Position numbers and translations under genes: made by a program | Source of the DNA: Stieleria mannarensis | GTDB taxonomy: Bacteria > Planctomycetota > Planctomycetia > Pirellulales > Pirellulaceae | Length of the DNA: 64,000 bases | Assembly: GCF_014154935.1 (NCBI RefSeq) | Contig: NZ_JACEHH010000030.1 | Coordinates: 1 to 64,000 of the forward strand | Direction: 5' to 3' | Shown here: piece after piece, positions 8,903 through 18,418 of the stretch | Numbering within the stretch: the first letter of the stretch is position 1 | How the letters are laid out: each line of letters starts with the position of its first letter | Notes under the pieces: model-generated | The model's input: the letters and a program-made list of their open reading frames with translations, nothing else | What the model was told of the DNA's origin: nothing | Database searches by the model: none

Positions 8903-11900
8903 ATGTCCCGTCTGTCACCTGGACTCCTTTGCCCCCCAAACATCGCCGTGCGTTCTGATTCTTTTGTTCGATCCCCGGCTTGTTCGACGCCGGACCTCGC
9001 GTTCCCACTCCGTGCGATTGCCGCCTGTGGGAGTGTTGCCTGTGGGAGTGTTGCCCGTGGAAGCGTTGCTGCGGCTATTGCGGCGACCGTCCTGCGCCGC
9101 TGCTGTGTTTTGGCGATCGCCCTGACGGCTCTGCTGGGGCTCTCGATTGGCGATCGGCTGTCGGCGGCCGAGTCGACCGAGGAGTCGATCGCGTTGTATG
9201 CCGACGCGGCCAATTTTCAGACCGGCGGTGCGATCGAACTGGCGATCCAGAACTGGAAGAAGTTCTTGGAGATGTACCCGGACGACGATCTGGCGTCCAA
9301 GGCGGCGCATTATCTGGGCGTCTGTTACATGCAGAAGGAAAACCCGGACTACGTCGCCGCGGCCGAAGCGTTCGGGGTGGCGTTGGAAGACAAGAAGTAT
9401 GAGCTGCGTGAGGAGAGTCTTGCCAATCGCGGCTGGTGCTTTTACGCGTCGGCCGGTGACGGTCCCCGGCGTGACCGATCGCAACTACAAAAAACGATCG
9501 AAACCTTCGAAACGCTACGCAAAGAGAATTCCAAAAGTGCCTACATCGACCGCGCGTATTTTTACAGCGGTGAAGCGGCTTATGGACTCGGTGAACGGGC
9601 TCGTGCGATCGAGTTCTATCACCGATTCTTGTCGCTGCCGTCGGCCAAGGATTCGCCGCTGCGGTGCGATGCTCTGTACGCGTTGGGCATCGCCCACGAG
9701 GAATTGGACCAAACCGGCGAGGCTGTCGAGACGTTCGAGAAGTTATTGAACGGATGTGCGGACAGCCCGTTGGTCGTCGATGTCCATTTGCGATTGGGCG
9801 ATTTGATGATTGCGCAGCGTGATTACCCGGCCGCGGTCACGTCGTTCGACAAAGCGATCGCGGCGGCCACCGAGGATGCCGACACGAGTTATGCGATCTT
9901 TCGACGCTCGTACGCGCTGGTGCAGGACGGCAAGCCGACCGAAGCGGCCGCCGGGTACGATCGATTGCAACGCGAGTTTCCCGATTCGCCCTACGCGGCC
10001 AACGCGACGTTGGCTTCTGGACAAAGTCTGTATCGCGGCGGCGACATCGATCAAGCGGCGGCCAGGTTCGAAACGGTGCTGACGCAAAACAGTCCGGTCG
10101 CGGCGACTGAAGCGGCGCACTGGTTGGCGCGAATCAAGCTGGCAAAGGGTGACGCCGCCGCGGCCGTCGCGATTGCGAAACAGCGATTGGACTCCGGAGT
10201 CGAAGGCGACTTTGCGATCGATCTGCGTGTCGATTTGGCCGAGGCGTTGTCGATGAACCCGGCGACCGTCGCCGAATCGATCGCTGTGGCCGAGCAGGTC
10301 TACCGTGACGCACCGGATGATCCCCTGGCCCCACGGGCGCTTTACAACGCCGCCTTCTCTGCTTTGCAAGTCAACGACTATGAAAAGGCGGGGCGGCTGG
10401 CGGGCGAATTCTTGAAACAATTCGCGTCCGATCCGCTGGAGAGCGATGTCCGTTTTATTGTCGCCGAAAGCCAACTGTTTACCGGCAAGACACAGGCGGC
10501 GGTCGACAGCTATCAGGCGTTGCTGGAAACCGCGGCAGCCGACAACGTGCAACGACCGGTGTGGGTCTTGCGGACCGCCGTCGCGATGAATTCCATGAAG
10601 GCGTTTGACGACGCCGTCGCGCTGTTGAAAAAAGAGTACGCGAGCTTGGAGCAAGCGTCGCACAAGGCCGAAGCACAGTTCCTGGTCGGACAAGCCCATT
10701 TGATGTCCGATCGGCCAGCCGATGCGGCCGAGTCGTTTGGGCGAGTGGCGGAGGTCGCGCCGGAATGGTCACGCACCGCGGAAGCTCGCCTGCTGCAGGG
10801 AACCGCGTTGCTTTCGGCCGGAAAGTCCGACCAGGCGAATGCCGCGTGGCAGGCGTTGATCGACCGAGACCCGGCGTCGGCGATGGCGGACCAGGCACGT
10901 TACAAACTGGGGCAGCTGGCGAGCAAAGCGGGCGACTATGCCCAGGCGGTGAAGCTGTATAGCCAGATCATTGACGCGGGACGGGACCAAGGTCTGATCC
11001 CCTATGCACTTTACGGTCGCGGCTGGTCACACATGCAGCAAGGCAACCATGCCGAAGCCCTTAAGTCGCTCGACGTGATCTTGGATCAATCGCCCGGCCA
11101 CTCGCTCAGTGACGACGCTTTGATCGCGCGGGGCATTTCGCATCGCACACTCGGTGATCTGCAGTCTGCCCAAGCGGACTTGCAGCAGTACTTGGAACTC
11201 AGGCCGACTGGAGTCAACTTGGGGCACGCGTTGTACGAATTGGCGTTGGTGGATCAAAAGCAAAGCCGTCCCGGTGACGCGGCGGAAAAACTGCAGCGGC
11301 TTGTCGACGAGGTCGCGGGCTACCCGGCGATGGACAAGGTGCTGTATGAACTCGGCTGGTCGTTGCGTGAATCGGACAAGGAGACGCAAGCGGTCGAGCA
11401 GTTCCGTCGTTTGCTGGACGAATACCCCGAGACGCCGTTGGCGGCCGAGGCGGCTTACTTTGTCGGCCAGCAACGTTATTCGGCCAGCGATTGGCCGACC
11501 GCGGTGAAGTACTTTCGAATCGCCGCCGACAAGACGAGCGATGATGCGATGAGCGAAAAGGCGCTCTATCGTCTGGGATGGTCGTTGTTCAAAGAGTCCA
11601 AGCTGGACGAAGCCCGAGAGGCGTTTGCCAAACAGGCGGAAAAACATCCCGGGGGAAACCTGGCGATCGACGCACGGATGATGGTCGGGGAATGTTTGTT
11701 TAAACAGGAGTCGTTCGAAGAGGCGGTGCAGTCCTATGCGATCGGCCGGCAGAAAATTCGCGAGGCCGACGAAAACGCCAACACGTTGCGTGACGCCGCC
11801 GAACGCCAAGTCCGCGAGTTGATTTTGTTGCACGGCGGTCAGTCGGCGGCACAGCTGAAGCGTTGGGATGAAGCGATCGGTTGGTACGACGAATTGAAAC

Positions 11901-12349
11901 AACGGTTCCCCGCGACCGCTTACCTGCCACAAGTCTTTTACGAAACCGGATTCGCCTACCAACAGAAAGGCGATCTGCAGCAGGCACTCAAGTATTTCGG
12001 TCAAGTCGCCGAGCAGTATCGCCGTCGCGAAGTCGGCGCGCGGGCTCGATTCATGATGGGCGAAATCTATTTCGGTGAAAAGCAATTCGACAAAGCGATC
12101 CCGGAGTTTCAAAGTGTGATGTTTGGTTTCGGCGGTGAGAACGCGCCGCCGGCGATCAAGAATTGGCAAGCCAAAAGTGGGTTCGAAGCGGGACGCTGCA
12201 GCGAGTTGCTGATGCAAAGTGCCCGGACCCAGGATGCAAAGAATCGGTCGCGTAAGTTCGCGACACAGTTTTATCAGTACGTCGTCCAGAAGCATGCCGG
12301 ACACGAACTGGCGAAGAAATCCGCCGAGCGTCTGGAGGCGTTGCAGTAG
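8903..12349 (+). CDS. Giant exported TPR-repeat protein
   Basis: From the ATG at 8903 this encodes about 1148 residues. A hydrophobic, alanine-rich signal segment (CCVLAIALTALLGLSI, ending near SAAES) is followed by an almost continuous array of tetratricopeptide-like repeats with the A..Y...G.Y..A pattern, similar to the YbgF/CpoB and BamD-type repeats of TolA-associated proteins. It directly precedes ExbB- and ExbD-like genes (3 bp and 4 bp gaps), suggesting a periplasmic scaffold for a proton-driven envelope machine. The N-terminal leader contains tandem CGSVACGSVARGSV-type repeats (GGGAGTGTTGCC on DNA), so the true start is uncertain. The frame is open from 8693, but that part does not look like protein. 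Confidence 0.85.
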   Translation: MSRLSPGLLCPPNIAVRSDSFVRSPACSTPDLAFPLRAIAACGSVACGSVARGSVAAAIAATVLRRCCVLAIALTALLGLSIGDRLSAAESTEESIALYADAANFQTGGAIELAIQNWKKFLEMYPDDDLASKAAHYLGVCYMQKENPDYVAAAEAFGVALEDKKYELREESLANRGWCFYASAGDGPRRDRSQLQKTIETFETLRKENSKSAYIDRAYFYSGEAAYGLGERARAIEFYHRFLSLPSAKDSPLRCDALYALGIAHEELDQTGEAVETFEKLLNGCADSPLVVDVHLRLGDLMIAQRDYPAAVTSFDKAIAAATEDADTSYAIFRRSYALVQDGKPTEAAAGYDRLQREFPDSPYAANATLASGQSLYRGGDIDQAAARFETVLTQNSPVAATEAAHWLARIKLAKGDAAAAVAIAKQRLDSGVEGDFAIDLRVDLAEALSMNPATVAESIAVAEQVYRDAPDDPLAPRALYNAAFSALQVNDYEKAGRLAGEFLKQFASDPLESDVRFIVAESQLFTGKTQAAVDSYQALLETAAADNVQRPVWVLRTAVAMNSMKAFDDAVALLKKEYASLEQASHKAEAQFLVGQAHLMSDRPADAAESFGRVAEVAPEWSRTAEARLLQGTALLSAGKSDQANAAWQALIDRDPASAMADQARYKLGQLASKAGDYAQAVKLYSQIIDAGRDQGLIPYALYGRGWSHMQQGNHAEALKSLDVILDQSPGHSLSDDALIARGISHRTLGDLQSAQADLQQYLELRPTGVNLGHALYELALVDQKQSRPGDAAEKLQRLVDEVAGYPAMDKVLYELGWSLRESDKETQAVEQFRRLLDEYPETPLAAEAAYFVGQQRYSASDWPTAVKYFRIAADKTSDDAMSEKALYRLGWSLFKESKLDEAREAFAKQAEKHPGGNLAIDARMMVGECLFKQESFEEAVQSYAIGRQKIREADENANTLRDAAERQVRELILLHGGQSAAQLKRWDEAIGWYDELKQRFPATAYLPQVFYETGFAYQQKGDLQQALKYFGQVAEQYRRREVGARARFMMGEIYFGEKQFDKAIPEFQSVMFGFGGENAPPAIKNWQAKSGFEAGRCSELLMQSARTQDAKNRSRKFATQFYQYVVQKHAGHELAKKSAERLEALQ

Positions 12350-12351
12350 TC

Positions 12352-13362
12352 GTGACTTCCAATCAGATGAACCCGCGTCGCGATGACGACGCCAGGAAAA
12401 AACGAATCACGATGGTCTGCTTGGTCGTCGGCCTTTGTGCGGCGTGGTTGTGCGGCGCGACAGGCTCGACTCGCACTTTCGCACAAGACGACGCCGGACT
12501 GTCGGTCGATGCGTCCGAAATCCAGTCGGTCATGAATGCCCAGCCGACAGACGAACAGCCGCAAGCGGTCGCCGAGCCGACCGGGATCGACATGTTGTCG
12601 CTGATCATGCGCGGCGGTCGGTTCATGATCCCGATCGGGTTGATGAGCCTGTTGGTCGTCACGCTGGCCGTCGAACGGATGCTCAGTCTAAGACGCGGGA
12701 AAGTCATGCCGCGGCGTCTGGTTCGCGAGCTTCGCCGACTGGCCGATCCGGTGGAATCCTTTGACCCGCCGACGGCCTATCAGGCATGTCTGCAACACCC
12801 TTCGCCGACGGCCAGTATCGTCGGTGCGATGTTAATGCGCACCGGCCAGCCGCTGGGGGAAATCGAACGCACGGCGACCGAGACGATCGGGCGTGAGGCC
12901 GACCGCTATGCGTCGCCCGTCCGCTGGTTGACGCTGGCCGCCGCGGCGACCCCGTTGATGGGGCTTTTGGGAACGGTCTGGGGCATGATCGTTGCCTTTC
13001 ACGAGTCGACATCGCTGTCGGCCGATCGCTCCCGCAGCGAGCAACTTTCCGAAGGCATCTACACCGCCTTGGTCACCACGCTGGCGGGGCTGGCCGTCGC
13101 GATTCCCGCAGCGATCTTTGCCCAGTACCTGGAAAACCGAATCGCGAAATTGTTTCACAGTGTTGAACAGCTTGTGTTCGACCTGGCACCCGGATTGGCC
13201 CGGTTTGACGGCCGGCGACGGCTGGACAGCGATGGCACGTTGATCCCGATCCAGTACGTCGACGGCTCGGCAGGCAACGTCACTCCGCCGCCACCCCCGC
13301 CGTCGCACGCGCCGCCCCACGCCGGTGTCACCGACGAGGCCAACCAAGCCAAGGCGAGTTGA
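12352..13362 (+). CDS. MotA/TolQ/ExbB proton channel family protein
   Basis: This 336-residue inner-membrane protein (GTG start; an ATG at 12367 is a possible alternative) has a signal-like first segment (MVCLVVGLCAAWLCG). A membrane span follows near FMIPIGLMSLLVVTLAVER, and then the two typical ExbB spans near TPLMGLLGTVWGMIVAF and ALVTTLAGLAVAIPAAIFA. The tail is proline-rich (PPPPPPSHAPP). It is translated right after the TPR gene and before exbD, so together they form a Tol/Exb-like motor that couples the proton gradient to envelope work. The extra N-terminal exported segment is common in planctomycete ExbB proteins. Confidence 0.9.
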   Translation: MTSNQMNPRRDDDARKKRITMVCLVVGLCAAWLCGATGSTRTFAQDDAGLSVDASEIQSVMNAQPTDEQPQAVAEPTGIDMLSLIMRGGRFMIPIGLMSLLVVTLAVERMLSLRRGKVMPRRLVRELRRLADPVESFDPPTAYQACLQHPSPTASIVGAMLMRTGQPLGEIERTATETIGREADRYASPVRWLTLAAAATPLMGLLGTVWGMIVAFHESTSLSADRSRSEQLSEGIYTALVTTLAGLAVAIPAAIFAQYLENRIAKLFHSVEQLVFDLAPGLARFDGRRRLDSDGTLIPIQYVDGSAGNVTPPPPPPSHAPPHAGVTDEANQAKAS

Positions 13363-13365
13363 TCG

Positions 13366-13785
13366 ATGGCTGTTCAAATCAAACGCTCCAGCGTCGCCGG
13401 GACGCTCAGTCTGACACCGCTGATCGACGTCGTGTTTCTGCTGCTGATCTTCTTCTTGGTCACCAGCGAGTTTGAGGAGGAGGAGCGTCGCTTGGACATC
13501 GTCTTGCCGACGGCCACCAGCGCCGTGCCGATGATCGGCAAGCCTCGCGAAATCGTGATCGACATCGACAAGGCCGGCGAAATCTATCTGCGCGGACAAG
13601 CGACGTCGCTACCGGACCTGGAAAAACTGCTCAAGGCCAGCGTCGCGTCCAACCCGACCAACCAGTCCGCCGTAATCCGAGCCGACCGAGAATCCTCGTT
13701 CCAACCCGTCGTCAGCGTGATGGACGTCTGCAATCGAAGCGGAATCAGCGATTATTCGGTGACCACGCTGGAAGGCCCGGAGTGA
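13366..13785 (+). CDS. ExbD/TolR family biopolymer transport protein
   Basis: This 139-residue protein has one transmembrane helix carrying the essential proton-carrying aspartate (TPLIDVVFLLLIFFLV), followed by a periplasmic domain of normal ExbD length. It starts 4 bp after the ExbB stop, so it is the partner of the channel upstream. The 3' end is followed at once by a heptamer repeat array. Confidence 0.93.
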   Translation: MAVQIKRSSVAGTLSLTPLIDVVFLLLIFFLVTSEFEEEERRLDIVLPTATSAVPMIGKPREIVIDIDKAGEIYLRGQATSLPDLEKLLKASVASNPTNQSAVIRADRESSFQPVVSVMDVCNRSGISDYSVTTLEGPE

Positions 13786-13793
13786 GGGAAGTT

Positions 13794-13889
13794 TTGAGTC
13801 TTGAGTCTTGAGTCTTGAGACTTGAGACTTGAGACTTGAGACTTGAGACTTGAGACTTGAGACTTGAGACTTGAGACTTGAGTTTTGAG
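13794..13889. repeat. Heptamer tandem repeat (GACTTGA)n
   Basis: About 90 bp of the 7-bp unit GACTTGA with a few GTCTTGA variants, lying just after the exbD stop codon. It is a simple repeat. The reading frames through it (repeating SSLKSQV) are artefacts. Confidence 0.92.
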
Positions 13890-13904
13890 TCGGTTCCATC
13901 TGTT

Positions 13905-13985
13905 TTTTGTCACCCATTTTCTTGTCTCTTTATTCCCCACCTCTATTTTTCTGCCCCCCATTTTTCTGTCATCTGCCTTCTGTCC
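13905..13985. repeat. Dispersed low-complexity repeat (family G), copy 1
   Basis: The stretch containing TGTCACCCATTTTCTTGTCT and TCTGCCCCCCATTTTTCTGT is nearly the reverse complement of the stretch at 31092-31167. The two are inverted copies of one intergenic sequence of unknown role. It lies between exbD and the cyclase-fold gene. Confidence 0.75.
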
Positions 13986-14026
13986 TAAACCCTGAAACCT
14001 AACAACCCGCCGCGGACCGATTTATC

Positions 14027-16777
14027 TTGCGAATTGAATCTGACTATGACCGTCCTCGTGTCGAAAGCACGCCGACCGATTCGGCGCGGATGTGGCCGCT
14101 GGATTTGTCGGTGGTCACGCTGGCCGGTCTGGTCCTGTTTCTGATCGCGACCCCGTTCCGGTTCGACGACCCGCGTCTGCTGTACAACGCGACGACGTAC
14201 CTGGTCGGAATCATCTGTGTCGCCGTGATCCTTTCCTTGGTTCTGCGGGCGATCACGTCGCGGTTCCTGCGCAAGGCGATCCTGTTGGGGCTGCTGTTCA
14301 GCATTTCGGTGCACCTGTTGCTGTTGATCTTTGCGATCCACTACGTCGTGTTCGCGGCCTATCAACCGCTTGCATCCAAAGGCGAAAAACGCGAGCGGAC
14401 GCCGATCCGAAAGACCGTGCCCGAGCATATCTTTCAGGCACCCAAGGAATCCAAGGAAACGCCCGATTGGTCCAAGCCGGTCGACGCGGAAACCAAGTCT
14501 CGCGAGATCCCCAAGGAACAGCGTCAATTGCCGCCGGTGGAACGATCGCAACCGCGGTTGGAGGTGCCCAAGCCGCGGCAGCCCGAAAACCAACCGATGC
14601 AGAAGTTTTTGATGCAGCGGAATCAGCCCAGTGCGAGCGAGCCGATGCCGGCCGATGCGCCGGGGAAACTGGCGCGGCGGGAGAGCAACGCTCCGGCGCC
14701 CAAGCCGCAAGCCGAGTCGATCGAGGTGCCCTCACCGGCTCAAGAGATCGCCAGTCCCGTTCCGGCCGCACCGGCCGAGCGCAAGTTGGCCGACAACGCC
14801 ACACCGAGTGCATCGCGACAGGCGGCGGCACGCTTGGACATGCCGGCCGTGGTGCCTCAGCCGAGTGAATCGATCCAGACCCCGCGGGCGACGCCTGCGG
14901 CCACTTCGTTGAGCGCAAATGAATCGATGCCGACGATCGGCGACGCGGGGCTGGCGCGAGCCAGGCGTTCGCGGACGATCGCCCAGCCGTCGGCGGTCGC
15001 CGGTGCCGCGCCGGCGCCCGTCGTCGTCTCGGTGGCCCGGGCCAGCGACGAGGCCTCGCTGATGCTCTCGCCGACCGACATTCCGACCGAGACTCGCGGT
15101 GAAACGACCGGGGCCCAGATCACGCTCGGCCCCGCACCAAGCTTCATGACTGAGACCGCCCCGGTCAGTCCGACCGGCGGCGCGCGGGTCGCTCGCAACA
15201 CACTCTCGGCCGCGGTCGGGGCGCCCAACGTGAACGCCGGGCCGGCGACACGGGCGCCGGGGCGCGGCCGTCGCATGAACGTGGTCCGCGGATCCTCTCC
15301 GATGGGAACGATGACGCCGGCCGAGTCGGTGCCGGCCAGTGCCGCGGGAATCGCCGGCGCGGCGCCGTCGGATCAGCTGGATGATCGACTGGGCGCAAGC
15401 GATGCGGTGGTCGGGCGTGAAGGCGAATCCGGTGGCGCGGCGACGGCCGAGTTGGCTCCCGCCGGCGCACCGGCGATGGCGTTGGATCTGTTGGCCGACA
15501 TCGGGCCGGTCGGGATCAGCGACACACTCGCCCCGTCGGCCGGATTGATCCCCAGCGATGCGCAACCGGAGATCGCGGCGATGGAGTTGCCACGCGAAGC
15601 CAGGCCGAGACGCCAAGTCGGCGGGCCGGCCACCCCGGCGGGCACCAAGATCGCCGCCGTGGAATCGTTTTCGCGACGTGTGATGCGGACCAGCGGCGGC
15701 GCCGCGTCCAGCGCCCCCGGCATGGGAGGCCCGGCGACTGAGGAGGCGATCGAGCGAGGGCTGGCCTATCTGGCAAGCGTCCAGAACGATGACGGCAGCT
15801 GGTCGTTGCAGGGCCACGGGGACCGCGTGATTTTGCGAAGCGACACCGCCGCGACCGGATTGTGTTTGCTCGCGTTCCAGGGCGCCGGCTACACCCACAC
15901 CCAACACCAATACGCCGGCACGGTCAGCAAGGGGCTGAAGTTCTTGCTGGACAACCAACGTACCAGCGGAAACCTGTACCGCAGCGAAAACGAACTGAGC
16001 GATCGAAACGTGATGTTCTACAGTCACGGGATCGCCGCCTTGGCGTTGTGCGAAGCCTATGGGATGACCCAGGACCGCGAGCTGCGTCAGGGGGCTCAGG
16101 AATCACTGAACTACATCATGGCAACCCAGCACCGCAGTTACGGGGGTTGGCGTTATTCGCCCCAGGTCAGCAGCGACACGAGTGTCACCGGGTGGATGAT
16201 GATGGCTCTGAAAAGCGGCGATCTGTCCGGGTTAGACGTGTCACAAGCCGCCTATGACGGGATCGATCACTGGTTGTCGCTCGCACGCGGCGACGGCCCG
16301 GAGCGGTTGGATCGCTATCGGTACAACCCGTTCGCCGCCGACACGCCGCAGCAGCGACACGGACGTTTGCCGACACCGACCATGACCGCCGTGGGCATGC
16401 TGATGCGGATGTACAACGGGTGGAGTCGCGAGCAACCCGAGATGCAGTCCGCCGCGGAGTATCTGCTGAAGTACCCGCCGCGGCTGGGAGAGCGACGCCG
16501 TCCGTTACGCGATGGATACTATTGGTATTACGCCACCCAATTCATGTTTCACATGGGCGGCGATTATTGGGACCGTTGGAATCAATATTTGAATCCGCTG
16601 TTGCTGGAAACTCAGATCAAGGTCGGACCGGAAGCCGGTTCCTGGGACCCCGAATTGCCGATCCCCGACCGCTGGAGCGCCCACGCCGGCCGGTTGTACG
16701 TGACCACGATGAACCTGCTGAACTTGGAAGTCTACTACCGGCACCTGCCGATTTATGAGGACACGGCTGCGAAGTGA
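14027..16777 (+). CDS. Membrane-anchored protein with C-terminal squalene-cyclase-fold domain
   Basis: The predicted 916 residues start at a TTG at 14027 (an ATG at 14090 is an alternative). Two to three N-terminal transmembrane spans (VVTLAGLVLFLIATPF, TYLVGIICVAVILSLVL, LLFSISVHLLLLIFAI) are followed by about 450 residues rich in Pro, Ala and Glu that look disordered. From about residue 565 there is a prenyltransferase/squalene-oxidase repeat domain (AIERGLAYLASVQNDDGSW, YGGWRYSPQ, WDPELPIPDRWSAHAGRLY). The alpha-toroid fold is shared with terpene cyclases, but no DxDD-type catalytic motif was recognised, so enzymatic activity is doubtful. It lies between two ExbB/ExbD-type sets and probably belongs to the same envelope system. 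Confidence 0.85.
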   Translation: MRIESDYDRPRVESTPTDSARMWPLDLSVVTLAGLVLFLIATPFRFDDPRLLYNATTYLVGIICVAVILSLVLRAITSRFLRKAILLGLLFSISVHLLLLIFAIHYVVFAAYQPLASKGEKRERTPIRKTVPEHIFQAPKESKETPDWSKPVDAETKSREIPKEQRQLPPVERSQPRLEVPKPRQPENQPMQKFLMQRNQPSASEPMPADAPGKLARRESNAPAPKPQAESIEVPSPAQEIASPVPAAPAERKLADNATPSASRQAAARLDMPAVVPQPSESIQTPRATPAATSLSANESMPTIGDAGLARARRSRTIAQPSAVAGAAPAPVVVSVARASDEASLMLSPTDIPTETRGETTGAQITLGPAPSFMTETAPVSPTGGARVARNTLSAAVGAPNVNAGPATRAPGRGRRMNVVRGSSPMGTMTPAESVPASAAGIAGAAPSDQLDDRLGASDAVVGREGESGGAATAELAPAGAPAMALDLLADIGPVGISDTLAPSAGLIPSDAQPEIAAMELPREARPRRQVGGPATPAGTKIAAVESFSRRVMRTSGGAASSAPGMGGPATEEAIERGLAYLASVQNDDGSWSLQGHGDRVILRSDTAATGLCLLAFQGAGYTHTQHQYAGTVSKGLKFLLDNQRTSGNLYRSENELSDRNVMFYSHGIAALALCEAYGMTQDRELRQGAQESLNYIMATQHRSYGGWRYSPQVSSDTSVTGWMMMALKSGDLSGLDVSQAAYDGIDHWLSLARGDGPERLDRYRYNPFAADTPQQRHGRLPTPTMTAVGMLMRMYNGWSREQPEMQSAAEYLLKYPPRLGERRRPLRDGYYWYYATQFMFHMGGDYWDRWNQYLNPLLLETQIKVGPEAGSWDPELPIPDRWSAHAGRLYVTTMNLLNLEVYYRHLPIYEDTAAK

Positions 16778-16827
16778 GGGTGGGACGTACCGGGCGACTG
16801 TGGCTTCGTTTTCGATTGGGCTGGATA

Positions 16828-17107
16828 GTCGCCGTGTTCTCCGAACTCGGCGCGGGGGAAAGCTTCGCTTTGGCGGTGCCGAGTTCGGAGAACACGGCGA
16901 CAGTGGCTTTGTGATTGATCGGGCTGGACAGTCGCCGTCCTCTCCGAGGTCGGCGCGGGGTGAAGCTTCGCTTTGGCGGTGCCGAGTTCGGAGAACACGG
17001 CGACAGTGGCTTGGTTTTCGATTGGGGTGGACAGTCGCCGTCCTCTCCGAACTCGGCGCGGGGCGAAGCTTCGCTTTTGGGGTGCCGAGTTCGGAGAACA
17101 CGGCGAC
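16828..17107. repeat. Family A hairpin, three tandem copies with 103-bp period
   Basis: Three 74-bp hairpins lie at 16828-16901, 16931-17004 and 17034-17107, separated by 29-bp spacers. Each has arms of the type GTCGCCGTGTTCTCCGAACT and its inverse around a GAAGCTTCGCTTT centre. The flank GATTGGGCTGGACAGTCGCC is part of the repeated unit. The second and third copies carry the CCTCTCCGA variant in the left arm, so the stems are imperfect in places. Confidence 0.9.
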
Positions 17108-17206
17108 AGTGGAAATCAAGGCTGCGGTCGATCCCTAGACGGCAGGCGATAATGGAGCAAACGCCGCGTGCTCACTCGTCCGCTTCTGCTTACCGGACCC
17201 TCTGTC

Positions 17207-17911
17207 ATGTTTGCCCTGCCCTGCTCCGCCCTGCCCTTCCGCGTCTTGTTGCCCGTCGTCTTGGTGGCACTGGCAATGGTGCCGCGATCGGTCGCCGAAT
17301 CGCCCCACGACGTGGTGTCGGTGAAGGCGTCCAATCCGGTGCTGCACGGTTTGGAAGTGAAGACGGAGTTGGACGAAAAGCGTCGCTGGATCAATTTTCG
17401 CGGTCCGAAATTGTACTCGTCACCGCGCGACATGGATCAGGCGGACAACGGGCGGCCGAGCTACTTGAATTGGTATTCCATCCGCAAACCCGATCCCGAG
17501 TCGGGCAAGACGATCCAGTTGCGAGACGTCTACAGCGGGTCGCAGTCGTTCAGCGTGCGGTTGGGGCAGCCGGTGTTTTATTTGATTCCCGCCCAGACGG
17601 TCGCCGACGGCCCGCCGGCCGAGGTCCCCGAATCGTTGGGTCATTTCATCGCCTTCGAAATCATCGACGTCGATTCGCTGGCGTTGCCCGAACCCACGCC
17701 TGGAAAGCCCGCGTTGGTTTGCGTGCCGGCCGAAGAATGGCATCATGAAGAGCATGTGCCGATCAAATCCGCGTCGAGTTACCTGATGGTGTACGCGGTC
17801 GAGGCGAGTGCCGTCGACGGCAGCGTCACAACGATCGATTCGTTCGGGCTGAATCAGCTGGCGGTTGAAATTCTGGAGTTCGTTTACGTGACGGCCAGAC
17901 GGGGGCGTTGA
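17207..17911 (+). CDS. Exported protein of unknown function
   Basis: This 234-residue protein begins with a strong signal peptide (LLPVVLVALAMVPRSVAES). The mature part has no family I recognise. It has a compact, beta-rich look with segments such as WINFRGPKLYSS and LNWYSIRKPDPESGK. The ATG at 17207 is chosen because it starts the signal peptide; a GTG at 17168 is in frame upstream. It lies between the cyclase-fold gene and the second ExbB-like gene on the same strand, but family A and B repeats separate it from both. Confidence 0.75.
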   Translation: MFALPCSALPFRVLLPVVLVALAMVPRSVAESPHDVVSVKASNPVLHGLEVKTELDEKRRWINFRGPKLYSSPRDMDQADNGRPSYLNWYSIRKPDPESGKTIQLRDVYSGSQSFSVRLGQPVFYLIPAQTVADGPPAEVPESLGHFIAFEIIDVDSLALPEPTPGKPALVCVPAEEWHHEEHVPIKSASSYLMVYAVEASAVDGSVTTIDSFGLNQLAVEILEFVYVTARRGR

Positions 17912-17927
17912 GCAGCGAATGCGGGCA

Positions 17928-18271
17928 GTAGCGGAAGCCGCCAAGGCTTTCGGCTCTCTCGCGCCGGTGGCGGAGCTCCACGGTGGGACGCAGGCGAAAA
18001 ATAGGACCCATAGGACCAAGAGAACCTATGGGACCGAGGTGTGATTGGGGACGGTGGTGTCCTATCGGTCGCATCTGTCCCATTGGTCCTATTTCCCCAC
18101 CCGCCCAGTCGCATTTGGTGCCACCCATCAATTCGCGAGGCGTGATTGCTAGCGATTCCATGGTGGGCGCCTGCTTGGTGGGTGGCACCATTCGCAGGGC
18201 GTGGTTGCCTGCTTGGTGGGTGGCACCATTCGCAATGCGATGGGGGCGAAACTCTTGGCGAGTTCCGCTAC
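17928..18271. repeat. Split family B element with about 290 bp between its arms
   Basis: A left arm GTAGCGGAAGCCGCCAAGGC (17928-17953) and a right arm CGAAACTCTTGGCGAGTTCC (18247-18271) are normally about 30 bp apart, but here 290 bp lie between them. The insert holds a CCTATGGGACC-type palindromic stretch (about 18005-18090) and a duplicated TTGGTGGGTGGCACCATTCG (about 18176-18235). No gene is seen between 17912 and 18418. Confidence 0.75.
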
Positions 18272-18418
18272 GGTGCGTTTGTGCGCTGGTCGGTGGGGCG
18301 GCTGTTGAATTCTGCGGATTGGGTGGAGATGGCCTGAGGGGGAAGACGATCAGGTGGTAAGGATTGTGCTTGGACACCGGTCCAACAATCGGATTCCTCC
18401 CTCGGCAAGGACGCTGGC

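Noticed and set aside
13609-13961. Minus-strand frames with SSLKSQV repeats
   Set aside because: Translation of the GACTTGA heptamer repeat.
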